DNA from: Streptomyces amritsarensis
Lineage (GTDB): Bacteria; Actinomycetota; Actinomycetes; Streptomycetales; Streptomycetaceae
DNA: 64,000 nt
Assembly (NCBI RefSeq): GCF_001953875.1
Contig: NZ_MQUR01000008.1
Span: 62,001 to 126,000, forward strand
Reading direction: 5' to 3'
Shown here: positions 16,747 to 24,909 of the stretch, piece by piece
Layout: the number at the start of each line of letters is the position of its first letter
How positions within the stretch are numbered: the first letter of the stretch is position 1
Notes under the pieces: model-generated
Database searches by the model: none
Seen by the model: only the letters and a program-made list of their open reading frames with translations
Told to the model about the DNA's origin: nothing
Made by a program: the position numbers and the translations under genes

Positions 16747-17650
16747 AGACGTCTTCCAGGGTCGCGGTGTGCATGGTGAACTCGGGGAACTGGGCGAGGT
16801 TCACGTCCTTGGTCAGGTGCGGCAGGTCCGCGGCGTCGACCAGGGCCACGACCCTCCCCCGGTGCTGGGACTGCACGTGTACGTAGTCGGGCAGCAATCC
16901 GAGCGGCTGCGTGTCGTCCAGCGTGATCGACAGGTGGACCTGGGAGCGGAGCGAGGCCTTCAACTCTGCGGGCGCGCCCAGCGCGACCAGTCGACCGGCT
17001 TTGAGGATGCCGACCCGCTCGATCACCTGTTCCGCCTCGATGGCGTTGTGGGTGATGAGGATGATCGTGCGGCCGTCCCGCTGGTTGAGGTCCCTCAGCA
17101 GCTGCCACACCTGGCGGCGCCGTGAGGGGTCCAGTTCGTTGGTCGGTTCGTCCAGGATCAGCACGGGGGGTGAGGCGGTCAGGGTCACCGCGATCTGGAG
17201 CAGTCTGCGTTCTCCACCGGACAGCTGCCGGGCGACCTTGCCGGCCAGGTGACCGAGGCCCAGCAGCTCCAGAACGGCGTCGCGTTCCCGCTTGGCGGTG
17301 GCCCTGGACGCCATACCTCGCAGGTGCGCGCTGAAATAGACGGCTTCCCTGACGGTGAGGCTGTTGAGTGCGAAGGCGGTCTGGGGCATGTAGCCGACGT
17401 TGACCGTGGTGAAGCGCGGGTGCGTGAACACGTCGCGCCCCAGGAGCCGCACCGTCCCGCCGTCCGGCCGCACCAGGCCGATCATCTGCTTGACCAGGCT
17501 CGTCTTCCCCGCCCCGTTGCTGCCCAGCAGCCCGAAGAACTCTCCCTGCCTGATACGGAAGGAGATGTCGGCATTGGCCGGCTCCGGGGTGCCGGCGTAG
17601 TGCTTGTACAGCCCCTCGACCTCGTACGCGTAGGGTGCGTCTTCCGGCAT
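16730..17650 (-). CDS. ABC transporter ATP-binding protein
   Basis: 306 residues. Walker A GSNGAGKTS (about 43-51), Q-loop MPQTAF (about 88), signature RQLSGGERR (about 146), Walker B LILDEPTNELD (about 168) and the switch His in LITHNAIE (about 203) are all intact. A C-terminal domain of about 85 residues follows, as in drug and polysaccharide exporters of the DrrA/CcmA type. The ATG at 17650 has AAGGAA about 8 bases upstream and starts 2 bases after the phosphodiesterase stop. It drives the adjacent permease. Confidence 0.92.
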   Translation of the reverse strand: MPEDAPYAYEVEGLYKHYAGTPEPANADISFRIRQGEFFGLLGSNGAGKTSLVKQMIGLVRPDGGTVRLLGRDVFTHPRFTTVNVGYMPQTAFALNSLTVREAVYFSAHLRGMASRATAKRERDAVLELLGLGHLAGKVARQLSGGERRLLQIAVTLTASPPVLILDEPTNELDPSRRRQVWQLLRDLNQRDGRTIILITHNAIEAEQVIERVGILKAGRLVALGAPAELKASLRSQVHLSITLDDTQPLGLLPDYVHVQSQHRGRVVALVDAADLPHLTKDVNLAQFPEFTMHTATLEDVYVSYA

Positions 17651-17652
17651 GT

Positions 17653-19212
17653 TCAGATTCCTTGCGCTATGCGGGACCAGATCGCGCGGACCACGGACGC
17701 GGCCCCCGTGATGTCGCCGGGAGGCCCCGGCAGGGCCGCTGCCCGCCCGAAGCAGCGGTAGAAGCCGTTCATGGCCGGGTCGCTGGGAAAGTGCCCGTGG
17801 GACGCGGAGGCCACGCTCGTCCGCGCTGCTGCCGCTTCGCCGTACTGGAACTCGATGTGCTGGCCGCATGCCACGGTCATGCGGCCCACGCGGGGACTGC
17901 TCACCGGGATACCCCACCGGGCGCGATCGGCTGGAGTCAGTACGTCGACGGACGGGTCGAGCGTGCGCAGGGCATCCTGGAGCCGCTGTTCGACATCGGC
18001 CCCCAGGGGCGTGTCGGCGTACAGATAGGCGCAGTTGCTGTCGCCCTGGAAGACCATCCGGTCGGCGAGGCCCAGGTCGGTGAGTACGCGGTTGGGGCTG
18101 AGGTGCGTCTCGACGTAGTCGATGCCGTGGTCCGAGAAGAACAGGAACTCCCCCTGCTCGCCCACGGCCTCGGCGATCCGCTGCACGCAGGCGTCGATCC
18201 GCGCGTAGGTGTCCAGGATCTGCTGCCACGCGTGGCTCTGCTCGCCGACCGTGCCCCGGACCGCGTGCCAGTACAGGAACTCCTGCGCGTGGTCGGCCTG
18301 GTTGAAGCGGACGAACAGGACGTCGGGGTCGTGCTCCTCGAGGACGTCGAGAGCAGTCCGTTCCACCCATTCGGCCCGCGGTGATTCGTGGAAGTCGTGC
18401 TGGGGACTGGCGGTGTACTCGACGTGCAGGGACGCGGCTCCGTCACCGGCACGGCGTCGCGGTGCCGCATCGAGGCCCCCGAACCCCATGGTCAGTACGG
18501 CGGTCCCCAGCTTCATCCGTATCCGGTTCCGTTCGAGCCGGGTCCAGGAGACCGCGACGGAGAGGGAACCCGAGGACACCGGGATGTCCAGGCGCACGGG
18601 TGGGGAACCGTCGGTGACGACCACGGCCGCGTCGCCGTCACCGATCGTCAGGGCGCCGGTCCGCTGAGCGAGTCGCAGGTACAGGGTCGGCTCGTGCCCG
18701 AGACAGGAGAGCGTCACCCGACCGTCGGCGGCCGCGTCCCCGGCGGGCGGGAGCGGTACGACGAGGTCACGGGCCGGCGCGTACAGGCAGTAGCAGCCGG
18801 GAATCGCCACCCGGGCGGTGCGGGAGAAGGTCTGTGGGAAGTGGATCGCGGCGGCGGACGCCCCCTGCCGCGCGAACCAGTCGAGCAGGCTCGGCGCGGT
18901 CAGCGAGGTCCGTTCGTACGGGTGGAAGGCGGACAGCGGATCGTCGGCGCGCCGCCGGATCTCCGCGACGCTCTCCCGCTCCCAGAAGCGGTTCCCCACG
19001 ATGCCGTGACCGTTCGGGTGGGTGCCGGTGAGGAACGAGGCGTGCGAGGGCGCCGTCGAAGAGGGGTAGATGCTGCGCAGCTCGTGAACGGGGGTGCCCG
19101 GCACGGCGGGCAGTACCTTGCGCAGATCGAAGAAGTCGTGATCGCGGATGATTCCGGGCAAGCCGCCGTCGATGCAGATGACGACCAGCCGCCGCCGCTG
19201 CCGGCCGCTCAT
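17653..19212 (-). CDS. Alkaline phosphatase superfamily phosphodiesterase of the operon
   Basis: 519 residues. Type I phosphodiesterase/nucleotide pyrophosphatase-like: the first metal Asp is in CIDGGLPG (about 15), the nucleophile region is PSSTAPSHASF (about 52-62), then NQADHAQEF (about 300), SDHGID (about 358) and ASHGHF near the C-terminus. A middle beta-rich insert (about 170-260) is unusual for a minimal enzyme. It has no signal peptide. It overlaps the histidine phosphatase gene by 4 bp. It may cleave a nucleotide-sugar, phosphoglycosyl or phosphonate ester bond in product maturation; the substrate is unknown. Confidence 0.83.
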   Translation of the reverse strand: MSGRQRRRLVVICIDGGLPGIIRDHDFFDLRKVLPAVPGTPVHELRSIYPSSTAPSHASFLTGTHPNGHGIVGNRFWERESVAEIRRRADDPLSAFHPYERTSLTAPSLLDWFARQGASAAAIHFPQTFSRTARVAIPGCYCLYAPARDLVVPLPPAGDAAADGRVTLSCLGHEPTLYLRLAQRTGALTIGDGDAAVVVTDGSPPVRLDIPVSSGSLSVAVSWTRLERNRIRMKLGTAVLTMGFGGLDAAPRRRAGDGAASLHVEYTASPQHDFHESPRAEWVERTALDVLEEHDPDVLFVRFNQADHAQEFLYWHAVRGTVGEQSHAWQQILDTYARIDACVQRIAEAVGEQGEFLFFSDHGIDYVETHLSPNRVLTDLGLADRMVFQGDSNCAYLYADTPLGADVEQRLQDALRTLDPSVDVLTPADRARWGIPVSSPRVGRMTVACGQHIEFQYGEAAAARTSVASASHGHFPSDPAMNGFYRCFGRAAALPGPPGDITGAASVVRAIWSRIAQGI

Positions 19213-19823
19213 GCGCCCGGCTCCGCCGTCGTCACGGGCGCCTCGTCGTCGAGCGGCTGTGGCGAGACGGTCACGTTGTGCTGGTGAAGCAGCCATGCCC
19301 CGCCGGGATCGCCGGGACGGTACTGCCAGTGCGTGATCCCCGCATGGGACACGAGCAGTTCCACCCGGCCGGCGCCGCCGGAAAGCAGCTCGTTGACGGC
19401 GTCGAAGAAGCCGCTGTGCGTGACCAGGACGATGCGTTGGTGCTCCGTGGCCCGGTGGCACAGCTCGCTCATGCAGGTGGCCACCCGTGTCGTGAACGCG
19501 TGCCACGATTCCCCACCCGGCGGCGGCGGACACAGCCGGTCCTCCCGCGGGTTCGGCAGCTGCCTCCCGTCCCCGAACGACGCCCAGACGATTTCGTTGA
19601 GGCGAGGATCCTCCCGCACCACCAGGCCGGCGTGGTGCGCCACGACGTCCGCGGTCTGCCGCGCGCGGGGCAGCGTGCTGGTCCGTATCTCGGTGGGGCG
19701 CCGCTCGGCCAGCCAGTGGGCCGCGGCCTCCGCCTGACGGCGTCCCAGGGCGGTCAGGAACGGGTGGTGCGGATCGTGCTTCCTCCGACGATCCTCGGCG
19801 TGGCGCAGCAGGAAGAGATGCAT
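19209..19823 (-). CDS. Histidine phosphatase (phosphoglycerate-mutase-like) superfamily protein
   Basis: 204 residues. The N-terminal RHG-type motif LLRHAED carries the phospho-accepting His (about 8), a second Arg lies in LPRARQTAD (about 56), and the second catalytic His is in VTHSGFFD (about 135). It should act as a phosphomonoesterase on a sugar phosphate or related metabolite. It starts 1 base after the galE stop and overlaps the phosphodiesterase gene. The pairing of a glycosyltransferase, this phosphatase and a PIG-L deacetylase parallels the MshA, phosphatase and MshB steps of mycothiol synthesis. Confidence 0.87.
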   Translation of the reverse strand: MHLFLLRHAEDRRRKHDPHHPFLTALGRRQAEAAAHWLAERRPTEIRTSTLPRARQTADVVAHHAGLVVREDPRLNEIVWASFGDGRQLPNPREDRLCPPPPGGESWHAFTTRVATCMSELCHRATEHQRIVLVTHSGFFDAVNELLSGGAGRVELLVSHAGITHWQYRPGDPGGAWLLHQHNVTVSPQPLDDEAPVTTAEPGA

Positions 19824-19824
19824 G

Positions 19825-20814
19825 TCACTCCAGTGAGGCGGGGACACGGGTGTGCCAGTCCCACGCCGTACGGACGATGTGGTGGAGGTCGCGTTCCGCG
19901 CTCCAGCCGAAGCGGCGCAGGGCCAGGCCGGGATCCGCCCAGGACAGGCCCGGGTCCCCGGGCCTGCGCGGGGCGACGACGACCTCGGGGTTCTTGCCGG
20001 AGACGTCGGACAGCACATCGATCAGCTCGCGTACGCTGACGGGGTGCCCTCGGCCGAGGTTCACCGGGCCGCACCGGTCTTCGCCGTCCAGGCGCTCCAG
20101 GGCCTGGAGGTGCGCCCGGGCGAGGTCCTCCACGTGGATGTAGTCCCGCAGCGCCGTCCCGTCGGGCGTCGGATAGTCGTCCCCGAAGATGCGCAGGGTG
20201 AGCGAGGGGGGCAGGCCCAGCGTCGCCCGTACGGCCACGGGAAGGAGCTGGGTCGCCCCGGGGCCGGCGTGCTCTCCCAGGGAGGCGTCGTCGGCGGCTC
20301 CCGCCGCATTGAAGTACCGCAGGTTGGCGTATCGCATTCCGGTGGCCTGCGCGTACGAGGCGATCATGCGCTCGCACAGGTACTTCGTCTCTCCGTAGGG
20401 GCTCTCGGGACGCGCGGGCGCGCTCTCGTCCACGGGGCAGATCTGCGGAGTGCCGTACACGGCGCACGATGACGAGAAGACGAATCGCCGCACCCCCGTG
20501 CGGGCGCACACGGCGAGCAGGTTCTGCGTTCCCGTCACGTTCACGTCGAAGTACGTGCTGATGTCGCGGAGCGATTCCTCCGAGGACTTGAGGGCCGCGA
20601 AGTGGATCACGGCGTCGGGGCGGAACCCTTCGAAGACCGCACCCATGGCGGAGAGGTCGCGGATGTCCACCACGTGCAGGCGGCACGCGCCGACCGCCTC
20701 ACGGCGGCCGGTGGTGAGGTTGTCGACGACCACGACCTCGTGGCCGGCGTTCAGAAGGCGTCGCACGGTGAAGGAGCCGACATATCCCGCACCTCCGGTG
20801 ACGAGTACTTTCAT
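19825..20814 (-). CDS. galE: UDP-glucose 4-epimerase (extended SDR)
   Basis: 329 residues, normal GalE length. The NAD site is TGGAGYVG (6-13), the catalytic Ser lies in FSSSCAVYG and the Tyr/Lys pair in YGETK (about 142-146); LRYFNAAGA is a typical GalE segment. It interconverts UDP-Glc/UDP-Gal or the N-acetyl forms. It overlaps the PIG-L gene by 4 bp. As the second SDR epimerase in the operon it probably supplies the nucleotide sugar used by the GT4 enzyme. Which sugar cannot be told from sequence. Confidence 0.9.
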   Translation of the reverse strand: MKVLVTGGAGYVGSFTVRRLLNAGHEVVVVDNLTTGRREAVGACRLHVVDIRDLSAMGAVFEGFRPDAVIHFAALKSSEESLRDISTYFDVNVTGTQNLLAVCARTGVRRFVFSSSCAVYGTPQICPVDESAPARPESPYGETKYLCERMIASYAQATGMRYANLRYFNAAGAADDASLGEHAGPGATQLLPVAVRATLGLPPSLTLRIFGDDYPTPDGTALRDYIHVEDLARAHLQALERLDGEDRCGPVNLGRGHPVSVRELIDVLSDVSGKNPEVVVAPRRPGDPGLSWADPGLALRRFGWSAERDLHHIVRTAWDWHTRVPASLE

Positions 20815-21515
20815 CGCACATCACCTCCGCTGAGTCCGGGGACGTCGGGTCGGCGCAGTTCTCTTCCGCTCACGAAGGCCTCGGCAGCCTCCACACCGGC
20901 CTGCGTCCCCCGGTAGGAGGCCAGCGTCCGTACGGCCGTCAGGGAGCGCGGGTGGGGAGCATCGTGCACCTCGTAGGGATAGGCGGCCAGAGCCCGGCAC
21001 TTGGCTTCGACGTGCCCGGTCACCTCGTAGAACACGTTCGGGGTGAACGGAGCCACCAGACCGGTCTGCTGTTCCGTCGAGGACAGGACCTCGAAGTGCA
21101 GGACCTGCCGTACGGGGCCGGCGCCGAGGAGCCGCGTGCCGTATCCGACGGCCTGGGCGACGCTGCGGTGGTCCGCGTGGATGTCGCCCGGGTGGTGGGT
21201 GAACACCACCTCGGCCTTCGCCTCGTCCAGGGAACGGCGGACCGCGTCGACGACCTGGCGCTGGGGCAGGTCCGCAAGGAGACGGCCGTCGGCGGCCAGG
21301 CCACCGAACGTGACCCGAGCGACCCCGAGCTCCTTCGCCGCCGCCAGGCACCGTGCCCGCGCCTGCTCGATCGTCACGCCCGAATGCCGCAGCGAGACAC
21401 CCTCGGCGAGGATGTGGATGTGTACGTCCGCGCCCTGCCGGCTCAAGGCCGATGCCGTGGCACCGGCACCGAGAACCTCGTCGTCCGGGTGGGCGGCGAT
21501 GATGAGAACCTTCAC
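20811..21515 (-). CDS. PIG-L family N-deacetylase
   Basis: 234 residues. LmbE/PIG-L zinc amidohydrolase: the motif AHPDDE (8-13) gives His, Asp and catalytic Asp/Glu, and HHPGDIHADH (about 106-115) supplies the second metal histidine. Family members remove acetyl from GlcNAc-containing pseudodisaccharides (MshB, BshB) or antibiotics. The ATG at 21515 overlaps the glycosyltransferase stop by 4 bp, so glycosylation and deacetylation are coupled in translation. The freed amine could then be acylated by the neighbouring GNAT-type protein. Confidence 0.92.
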   Translation of the reverse strand: MKVLIIAAHPDDEVLGAGATASALSRQGADVHIHILAEGVSLRHSGVTIEQARARCLAAAKELGVARVTFGGLAADGRLLADLPQRQVVDAVRRSLDEAKAEVVFTHHPGDIHADHRSVAQAVGYGTRLLGAGPVRQVLHFEVLSSTEQQTGLVAPFTPNVFYEVTGHVEAKCRALAAYPYEVHDAPHPRSLTAVRTLASYRGTQAGVEAAEAFVSGRELRRPDVPGLSGGDVR

Positions 21516-22930
21516 ACGTGCTCCGGAACCGGGCGTTCGGTGTCCGCGGCGGGGGGTGCCGGTGCGGGCTCCCCGGGCGGACGGATCAGCGCGCCCATGG
21601 CGTAGAGCCGCCGCACGAGCACGTCGGGACGCCCCCCGCGGACTTCGGCCAGCCGGCGCGGATCGCCGGCTTCGAGCGCCGTGCGGACGAGCGCGTAGGT
21701 GTCGCCGTCCAGTTCCATGATGTGCGAGGTGCGCGGTACGAAGACGAACCCGCCGTCGCTTTCCTCACGCACCCGGACGTCGTCCCACACCACCTCGTCG
21801 AGGAGTGCTGCCGGGCCGAGCCGGTCCAGAGCCAGGAGGTCGAGGCGGTGGACGAGGTACTCGACGCGTCGTTCCGCGCGGTGGCCCCCGCGGACGGACT
21901 GCCTCCCGGCGACTCCCATCGCCTCCGCCGCCTCGCGGTCGTTCACGAGCCCTTGCATCGCTTGCCGCAGGTCTTCGTCGTCGATCACCAGCAGGCCGTG
22001 GCGCTCGTCCTCCACGAACTCCGGGATGCCGCCCTGGGCGGAGGCGATGACGGGGCGGCCGGCGGCCATGGCCTCCTTCAGCGCGAGCGGGCCGGTCTCG
22101 GGCACCGTGCTGGCGAGGACCATCGCGTCGCCGGCGACGACGACGGGCGCGACCTCGTCCAGGTGGCCGAGGAAGCGGACCCGGTCGGCGACGCCCCGCT
22201 CGGCGGCCTGGCGGCGCAGGTCCTCCTCCAGCGGCCCGTCCCCCGCGATCACCAGCAGCGGCGGCGTGGCCCCCGGGGGCAGTTCGATGTCGGCGAAGGC
22301 GTCGACGACCCGGTCGATGCCCTTCTCCCACGAGAGGCGGGCCAGCACGACATGGACGAACTGTTCCGGCGCGGCCCCCAATTCCCGGCGGGCGACGGTG
22401 CGGTCCACAGCGTCCAGAGCCTCGAGCAGAGATCCCGTGACGCCGCTGGTCAGCACTTCGACCTGGTCGTCCTTCAGGACGCCCGCCGTGATCAGCGGCT
22501 CGAACTGGCGCTGCCGTTGTTCGCGCGACGTGGCGAACACCAGGTCCACGCCGCTGAACAGGTCGCGCACGTCGTCGGTCGTGCCCAGGGGGAATGCCGA
22601 GTGGCGGAAGAGGCACACGGCCGCATCGGCCGGGTCCTGCGACCGGGCCCGGTGCACGGCTGCCGCGTCCGCGCGGCCCGAGACGCACACGATGCCGGGG
22701 TGGTGGCGCCGCAGCACGCCGCGCACCGCGTCGGCCGCGGCGTCACTCGCGAAAGGAGGCACGCTCGCGGTCGCCAGCCCCTCGGCACGGCACCGCTGCA
22801 GCATGGCCCCGCCCTCCTCCGCGAGGACGGTGACCGTGTGGCCGGCCCGCGCCAGCCCGTCCGCCATGTCGCGCATGTAGCGGTGCTTGCCGCCCCACAC
22901 CTGGTCGGAGACAGTAAGGACGATATCCAT
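21512..22930 (-). CDS. GT4 glycosyltransferase with C-terminal PqqD-like domain
   Basis: 472 residues from ATG 22930, which overlaps the preceding TAA by one base. Residues 1-365 are a GT-B glycosyltransferase: glycine-rich VWGGKHRYMRD near the N-terminus, ARLSWEKGIDRV (about 197) and the E-x7-E nucleotide-sugar motif from Glu278 to Glu286 (ETGPLALKE). Residues about 380-452 do not belong to GT4. They follow the PqqD-like pattern: a beta-hairpin (FVFVPRTSHIMELDGDTYAL), a helix, then a C-terminal hydrophobic VLVRRLYAMGALI. PqqD domains bind peptides for radical SAM enzymes. A GT4 fused to such a domain, two genes from a radical SAM gene, is unusual. Confidence 0.85.
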   Translation of the reverse strand: MDIVLTVSDQVWGGKHRYMRDMADGLARAGHTVTVLAEEGGAMLQRCRAEGLATASVPPFASDAAADAVRGVLRRHHPGIVCVSGRADAAAVHRARSQDPADAAVCLFRHSAFPLGTTDDVRDLFSGVDLVFATSREQRQRQFEPLITAGVLKDDQVEVLTSGVTGSLLEALDAVDRTVARRELGAAPEQFVHVVLARLSWEKGIDRVVDAFADIELPPGATPPLLVIAGDGPLEEDLRRQAAERGVADRVRFLGHLDEVAPVVVAGDAMVLASTVPETGPLALKEAMAAGRPVIASAQGGIPEFVEDERHGLLVIDDEDLRQAMQGLVNDREAAEAMGVAGRQSVRGGHRAERRVEYLVHRLDLLALDRLGPAALLDEVVWDDVRVREESDGGFVFVPRTSHIMELDGDTYALVRTALEAGDPRRLAEVRGGRPDVLVRRLYAMGALIRPPGEPAPAPPAADTERPVPEHV

Positions 22931-23889
22931 TAGTTCCGAACACCCCTCCCGAAGATTCCCGGGCACGAGCCGGGGATGGTCCACAGAGCACTGAACGCGC
23001 GCAGAGCCGCCAGGCGGGCCTCACCCACGCCGCCGAGCACGGCGTAGGACATGCCGCTGGCCCGGGCCTCGCGCAGGCACTCTTCGATCAGCGCGACCGA
23101 CAGGGCCAGATCGTGCCCGCGCGCCTCGGGCACGAGCGCGATCGTCGAGAGCATTCCCAGCCGCGCGGTGTCGTAGGCGAGGAAGCCGAGCAGACGGTCC
23201 TTGGGCGCGAGGGCCTTGTCCCGGTCGACGACGATCACGGACGAGATCGGGTCCCTGGAGAAGGACCGTTGGATCTCGCTCGCCCAGCCGCCGCCGAAGG
23301 TCTCCCGGAGCCAGTCGACGAGGAGCAGCGCCTCGCTCGCTTCCGGGCGGCGCACCCAGAGGTCCCTGCCGTTGACCGTCAGGGACGTCGGCGTGTCACT
23401 GGGCGTCCACGTCCGGAGGTCGATGAAGAGATCCGCCCATTCCAGGCTCTTGTCGTCGCGGCTCACGGCGCTCTTGTGCCCGGTGGGGTCGGGAACCCAC
23501 CAGGACGCCTGGCGCAGCGCCGGAGGAAAGCCGTCCGCGTGTTCGTCGACGGTCACCAGCGCGTAGGCGTACCCGAGCCACTCCAGGCGCTCCAGTGCCA
23601 CATGGACGAGGAGCCAGTACACCTGGGCACGCAGTGCGGCGGTGACGGCGGCCGACACCTCGCAGGGCCCCACCGTGCCCGGTCCCCGTGTGTTGATGCC
23701 GCAGCGGCCCAGGACCGCCCCGTCCCCGTGCAGTTCGACGAAGGTCTCGGCGCGGGGACCCGCAGCCGGCTTGAACCACGGGACGTACGGGGCCGCGTGC
23801 GGCGGCGAGGACGGCGGACCCCCCGGTTCGAGCGCGGGCCCGGACGGCGGGACGTCGTACAGACGAATCAGTGCTTCCGTCTGTTTCAC
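22930..23889 (-). CDS. GNAT-fold acetyltransferase, possibly tandem
   Basis: 319 residues. The C-terminal half (about 175-315) has GNAT character: VVDRDKALAPKDRLLGFLAY, a beta-4 strand LSTIALVPEARG and a partly degenerate acetyl-CoA loop ARGHDLALSVAL. The N-terminal half (about 45-160), with LHGDGAVLGRCGINTRG, may be a second degraded GNAT domain, giving a size and layout like MshD. It starts 3 bases after the radical SAM stop and ends overlapping the glycosyltransferase start. A role in N-acylating the amine exposed by the PIG-L enzyme is inferred. The family is clear for the second half only. Confidence 0.68.
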   Translation of the reverse strand: MKQTEALIRLYDVPPSGPALEPGGPPSSPPHAAPYVPWFKPAAGPRAETFVELHGDGAVLGRCGINTRGPGTVGPCEVSAAVTAALRAQVYWLLVHVALERLEWLGYAYALVTVDEHADGFPPALRQASWWVPDPTGHKSAVSRDDKSLEWADLFIDLRTWTPSDTPTSLTVNGRDLWVRRPEASEALLLVDWLRETFGGGWASEIQRSFSRDPISSVIVVDRDKALAPKDRLLGFLAYDTARLGMLSTIALVPEARGHDLALSVALIEECLREARASGMSYAVLGGVGEARLAALRAFSALWTIPGSCPGIFGRGVRN

Positions 23890-23892
23890 GAG

Positions 23893-24909
23893 CTACCTCA
23901 CCTCCGCGCCTTCGAAGATCTGCCGGTCCAGCAGCGAGGTGAGCGGAGGGGTGTCGGGCGCATCGTCGGAAGCGAAGTCCCAGAAGATCTCACGCAGCCT
24001 GTCCTCGGTGAATTCCTCCTGCTCCTGGACGAGTTGCTGCTGCCCCTGCGACCAGATCTCCTGCACGGAGGCGTCCTTGGTGTTCCCCAGAGGGGCGGCG
24101 CTGTAGAGGCGGCTCATGGTCACGTCCCCGGTGGCGGAGATCGCGATGCTGCTGTCCCGCACGAGATACGGGAACATCACCACGTCCTGGAAGGGCTGCA
24201 GCCGCTCGCCCGGCACCAGATAGGGCGCGTTGAGGTTCAGGTCGAAATCGGTCGCCGGCACGTCCCGCTTGAACTCGATGACCTTGCGGTGGACGGCCAT
24301 GGTCTCCTCCTCGGTCAGGAGCAGCCGGTTCCGGCCTCCGCGGCCGTGCGCCCGGACCAGGATGAGGTCCTGGCGGCGGAAGTCATGGGCCCGCAAGTAG
24401 TGGGCCAGGTCGAACACGTTGAACTGATTGGTCTTCATCACCGTGGTCAGCACCTTGAAACTGCGAACGCGATCGCGCAGGTAGATCGAGTTCTCCACGA
24501 CGGTATCGAACACGTCCATGAGCCTCACGGCGGCGAACGTCTCCCGCGTACCGTCCATGCTGACGCGCACCGACGAGATGCCGCTGTCGACGATGCGGTC
24601 GAGCTGTTCCCGTGTGTGTGCCGCCGCGTTCGTGATCAGAGTGACCGTCGAATGGCGCAGCTTCGGTACGACGTCCAGCAACTGCCAGAAGCCCTTGCGG
24701 ATGGTCGGTTCCCCGCCGGTGAGGGTGATCTCGAAAGTGCCCATCCGGTCCAGCTGGAGCATGATGTCCTGCAGTTGCTCGATGGACAGCATCTTGCGGC
24801 GGATGTGGACCGGGATCTCCCCGGTGTTCGTACGGCAGTGGATGCACCGCAGATCGCATGCGTAGGTGACATCCAGGCTGGCGCGTACAGGTGCGGTGTA
24901 GCCGGGCAT
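23893..24909 (-). CDS. Radical SAM protein with a cysteine-less SPASM-like C-terminus
   Basis: 338 residues. The [4Fe-4S]-SAM motif CxxxCxxC is Cys18, Cys22 and Cys25 (ACDLRCIHC), and TGGEP follows near 65. The C-terminal region keeps the wording of SPASM/twitch proteins (ISATGDVTM, LGNTKDASVQEIW, about 270-300), but every auxiliary-cluster cysteine is gone: the three listed are the only cysteines in the protein. It probably does radical chemistry on a peptide, amino acid or sugar. Its ATG overlaps the epimerase stop by one base. The nearby PqqD-like domain on the glycosyltransferase could present its substrate. Confidence 0.88.
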   Translation of the reverse strand: MPGYTAPVRASLDVTYACDLRCIHCRTNTGEIPVHIRRKMLSIEQLQDIMLQLDRMGTFEITLTGGEPTIRKGFWQLLDVVPKLRHSTVTLITNAAAHTREQLDRIVDSGISSVRVSMDGTRETFAAVRLMDVFDTVVENSIYLRDRVRSFKVLTTVMKTNQFNVFDLAHYLRAHDFRRQDLILVRAHGRGGRNRLLLTEEETMAVHRKVIEFKRDVPATDFDLNLNAPYLVPGERLQPFQDVVMFPYLVRDSSIAISATGDVTMSRLYSAAPLGNTKDASVQEIWSQGQQQLVQEQEEFTEDRLREIFWDFASDDAPDTPPLTSLLDRQIFEGAEVR

